In this document: piece after piece, positions 6,072 through 6,258 of the stretch
How the letters are laid out: every line of letters begins with the position of its first letter
Position numbering within the stretch: position 1 is the stretch's first letter
From: Christensenella sp. UBA6406
GTDB taxonomy: Bacteria; Bacillota; Clostridia; Christensenellales; UBA1242
Assembly (NCBI GenBank): GCA_002438625.1
Contig: DJPS01000036.1
Span: forward strand, 1 to 6,258
DNA length: 6,258 nucleotides
Direction of reading: 5' to 3'
Translations under genes and position numbers: made by a program
Notes under the pieces: generated by a model
What the model was told of the DNA's origin: nothing
Seen by the model: only the letters and a program-made list of their open reading frames with translations
The model's database searches: none

Positions 6072-6093
6072 GAAAATGGCGTAAGTTTGCCAT
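6072..6093 (+). repeat. 17-nt copy of the upstream gene, within a small hairpin
   Basis: Positions 6072-6088 are identical to 5324-5340, inside the membrane-anchored protein gene (codons for ENGVS). The same stretch can form a 5-bp stem ATGGC (6076-6080) with GCCAT (6089-6093) around an 8-nt loop, at the predicted 5' end of the next transcript. In the equivalent reading frame it stops two codons later (TTG CCA TAG), so it is not a coding continuation. Confidence 0.55.
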
Positions 6094-6120
6094 AGTTTAA
6101 ATTAGGCACTTGAATAAACG

Positions 6121-6146
6121 AGAACATATAAATAGAACATATAAAT
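6121..6146 (+). repeat. Perfect tandem 13-bp direct repeat
   Basis: AGAACATATAAAT occurs twice back to back (6121-6133 and 6134-6146), 44 nt before the possible GTG start of the last gene and inside its predicted leader. It may be a regulator site, an RNA element, or a simple slippage duplication. Confidence 0.7.
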
Positions 6147-6189
6147 AAATGAAAAATAAATTCAATATATTTTTAATAAAGGGGAAGAA

Positions 6190-6258
6190 GTGAATATGAA
6201 GCAAAAGTATAAAAGATTTTCTAGCATATTTATGAATTGCGTTTGTGTTTTGGCAGTG
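6190..6258 (+). CDS. Start of a probable secreted or membrane protein (partial)
   Basis: The reading frame is open from a GTG at 6190 or an ATG at 6196 to the window edge, giving 21-23 codons. From the ATG it reads MKQKYKRFSSIFMNCVCVLA: a lysine/arginine-rich N-end followed by a hydrophobic run, as in a signal peptide or first membrane helix. AAAGGGG ends 5 nt before the GTG and 11 nt before the ATG. The spacing slightly favours GTG, while codon preference favours ATG, so the choice is open. A candidate promoter lies at 6036-6064. The product and length cannot be known from this window. Together with the preceding gene it forms a pair of neighbouring envelope-directed proteins in separate transcription units. 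Confidence 0.6.
   Translation, partial: MNMKQKYKRFSSIFMNCVCVLAV

Noticed and set aside
1..6258. CRISPR array, insertion sequence, prophage or integration site.
   Set aside because: No regularly spaced repeats, transposase or integrase motifs, terminal inverted repeats or tRNA genes are visible, and base composition is even across the genes.

Overview
The window is strongly AT-rich. All six complete genes end in TAA, start after AAGGAG/AGGGAG-type ribosome binding sites, and several are served by consensus sigma-70-type promoters. The best-preserved proteins (cofactor-independent phosphoglycerate mutase, type II thymidine kinase, and a TetR regulator with a CcmA/DrrA-type ABC exporter) suggest a low-GC Bacillota-like bacterium, probably an uncultured clostridial lineage. 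This placement is an inference from composition and protein flavour, not from a marker gene. Nothing looks like a phage, an insertion sequence, CRISPR or an RNA gene.

Layout. (1) Positions 23-1567 (+): gpmI, a complete glycolytic mutase with an unusual insertion of about 33 residues near its N terminus. (2) 1592-1623: a hairpin with A and T tracts on its two sides, shared as a terminator by gpmI and the convergent transporter operon. (3) 4133 down to 1667 (-): a compact three-gene operon of TetR repressor, ABC ATPase and ABC-2 permease. Its promoter has a TTGACA -35, and its -10 lies inside a pair of overlapping 12-bp perfect palindromes that look like the repressor's own operator. (4) 4310-4876 (+): tdk, divergent from the operon, with its own near-consensus extended -10 promoter and a downstream terminator. 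(5) 5195-5896 (+): a membrane-anchored extracytoplasmic protein of unknown function with a weakly PepSY-like C terminus. (6) 5897-6189: a repeat-dense intergenic region containing a strong terminator whose 3' arm may double as the -35 of the next promoter, two sets of tandem direct repeats, and a 17-nt exact copy of sequence from inside the preceding gene. (7) From about 6190: the first 21-23 codons of a probable secreted or membrane protein, cut off by the window edge.

How they work together. gpmI (lower glycolysis) and tdk (thymidine salvage) are housekeeping genes in separate transcription units. The tetR-ABC operon has the form of a self-regulated efflux system: the repressor would block its own promoter until a ligand releases it, then the ATPase and permease would be produced to export that ligand or a related compound. 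The substrate cannot be read from the sequence. The last two genes, both with N-terminal hydrophobic segments, may act at the cell envelope. Nothing here amounts to a clearly new system. The least explained parts are the gpmI insertion, the repressor's operator array, and the repeat-rich spacer around the last two genes.
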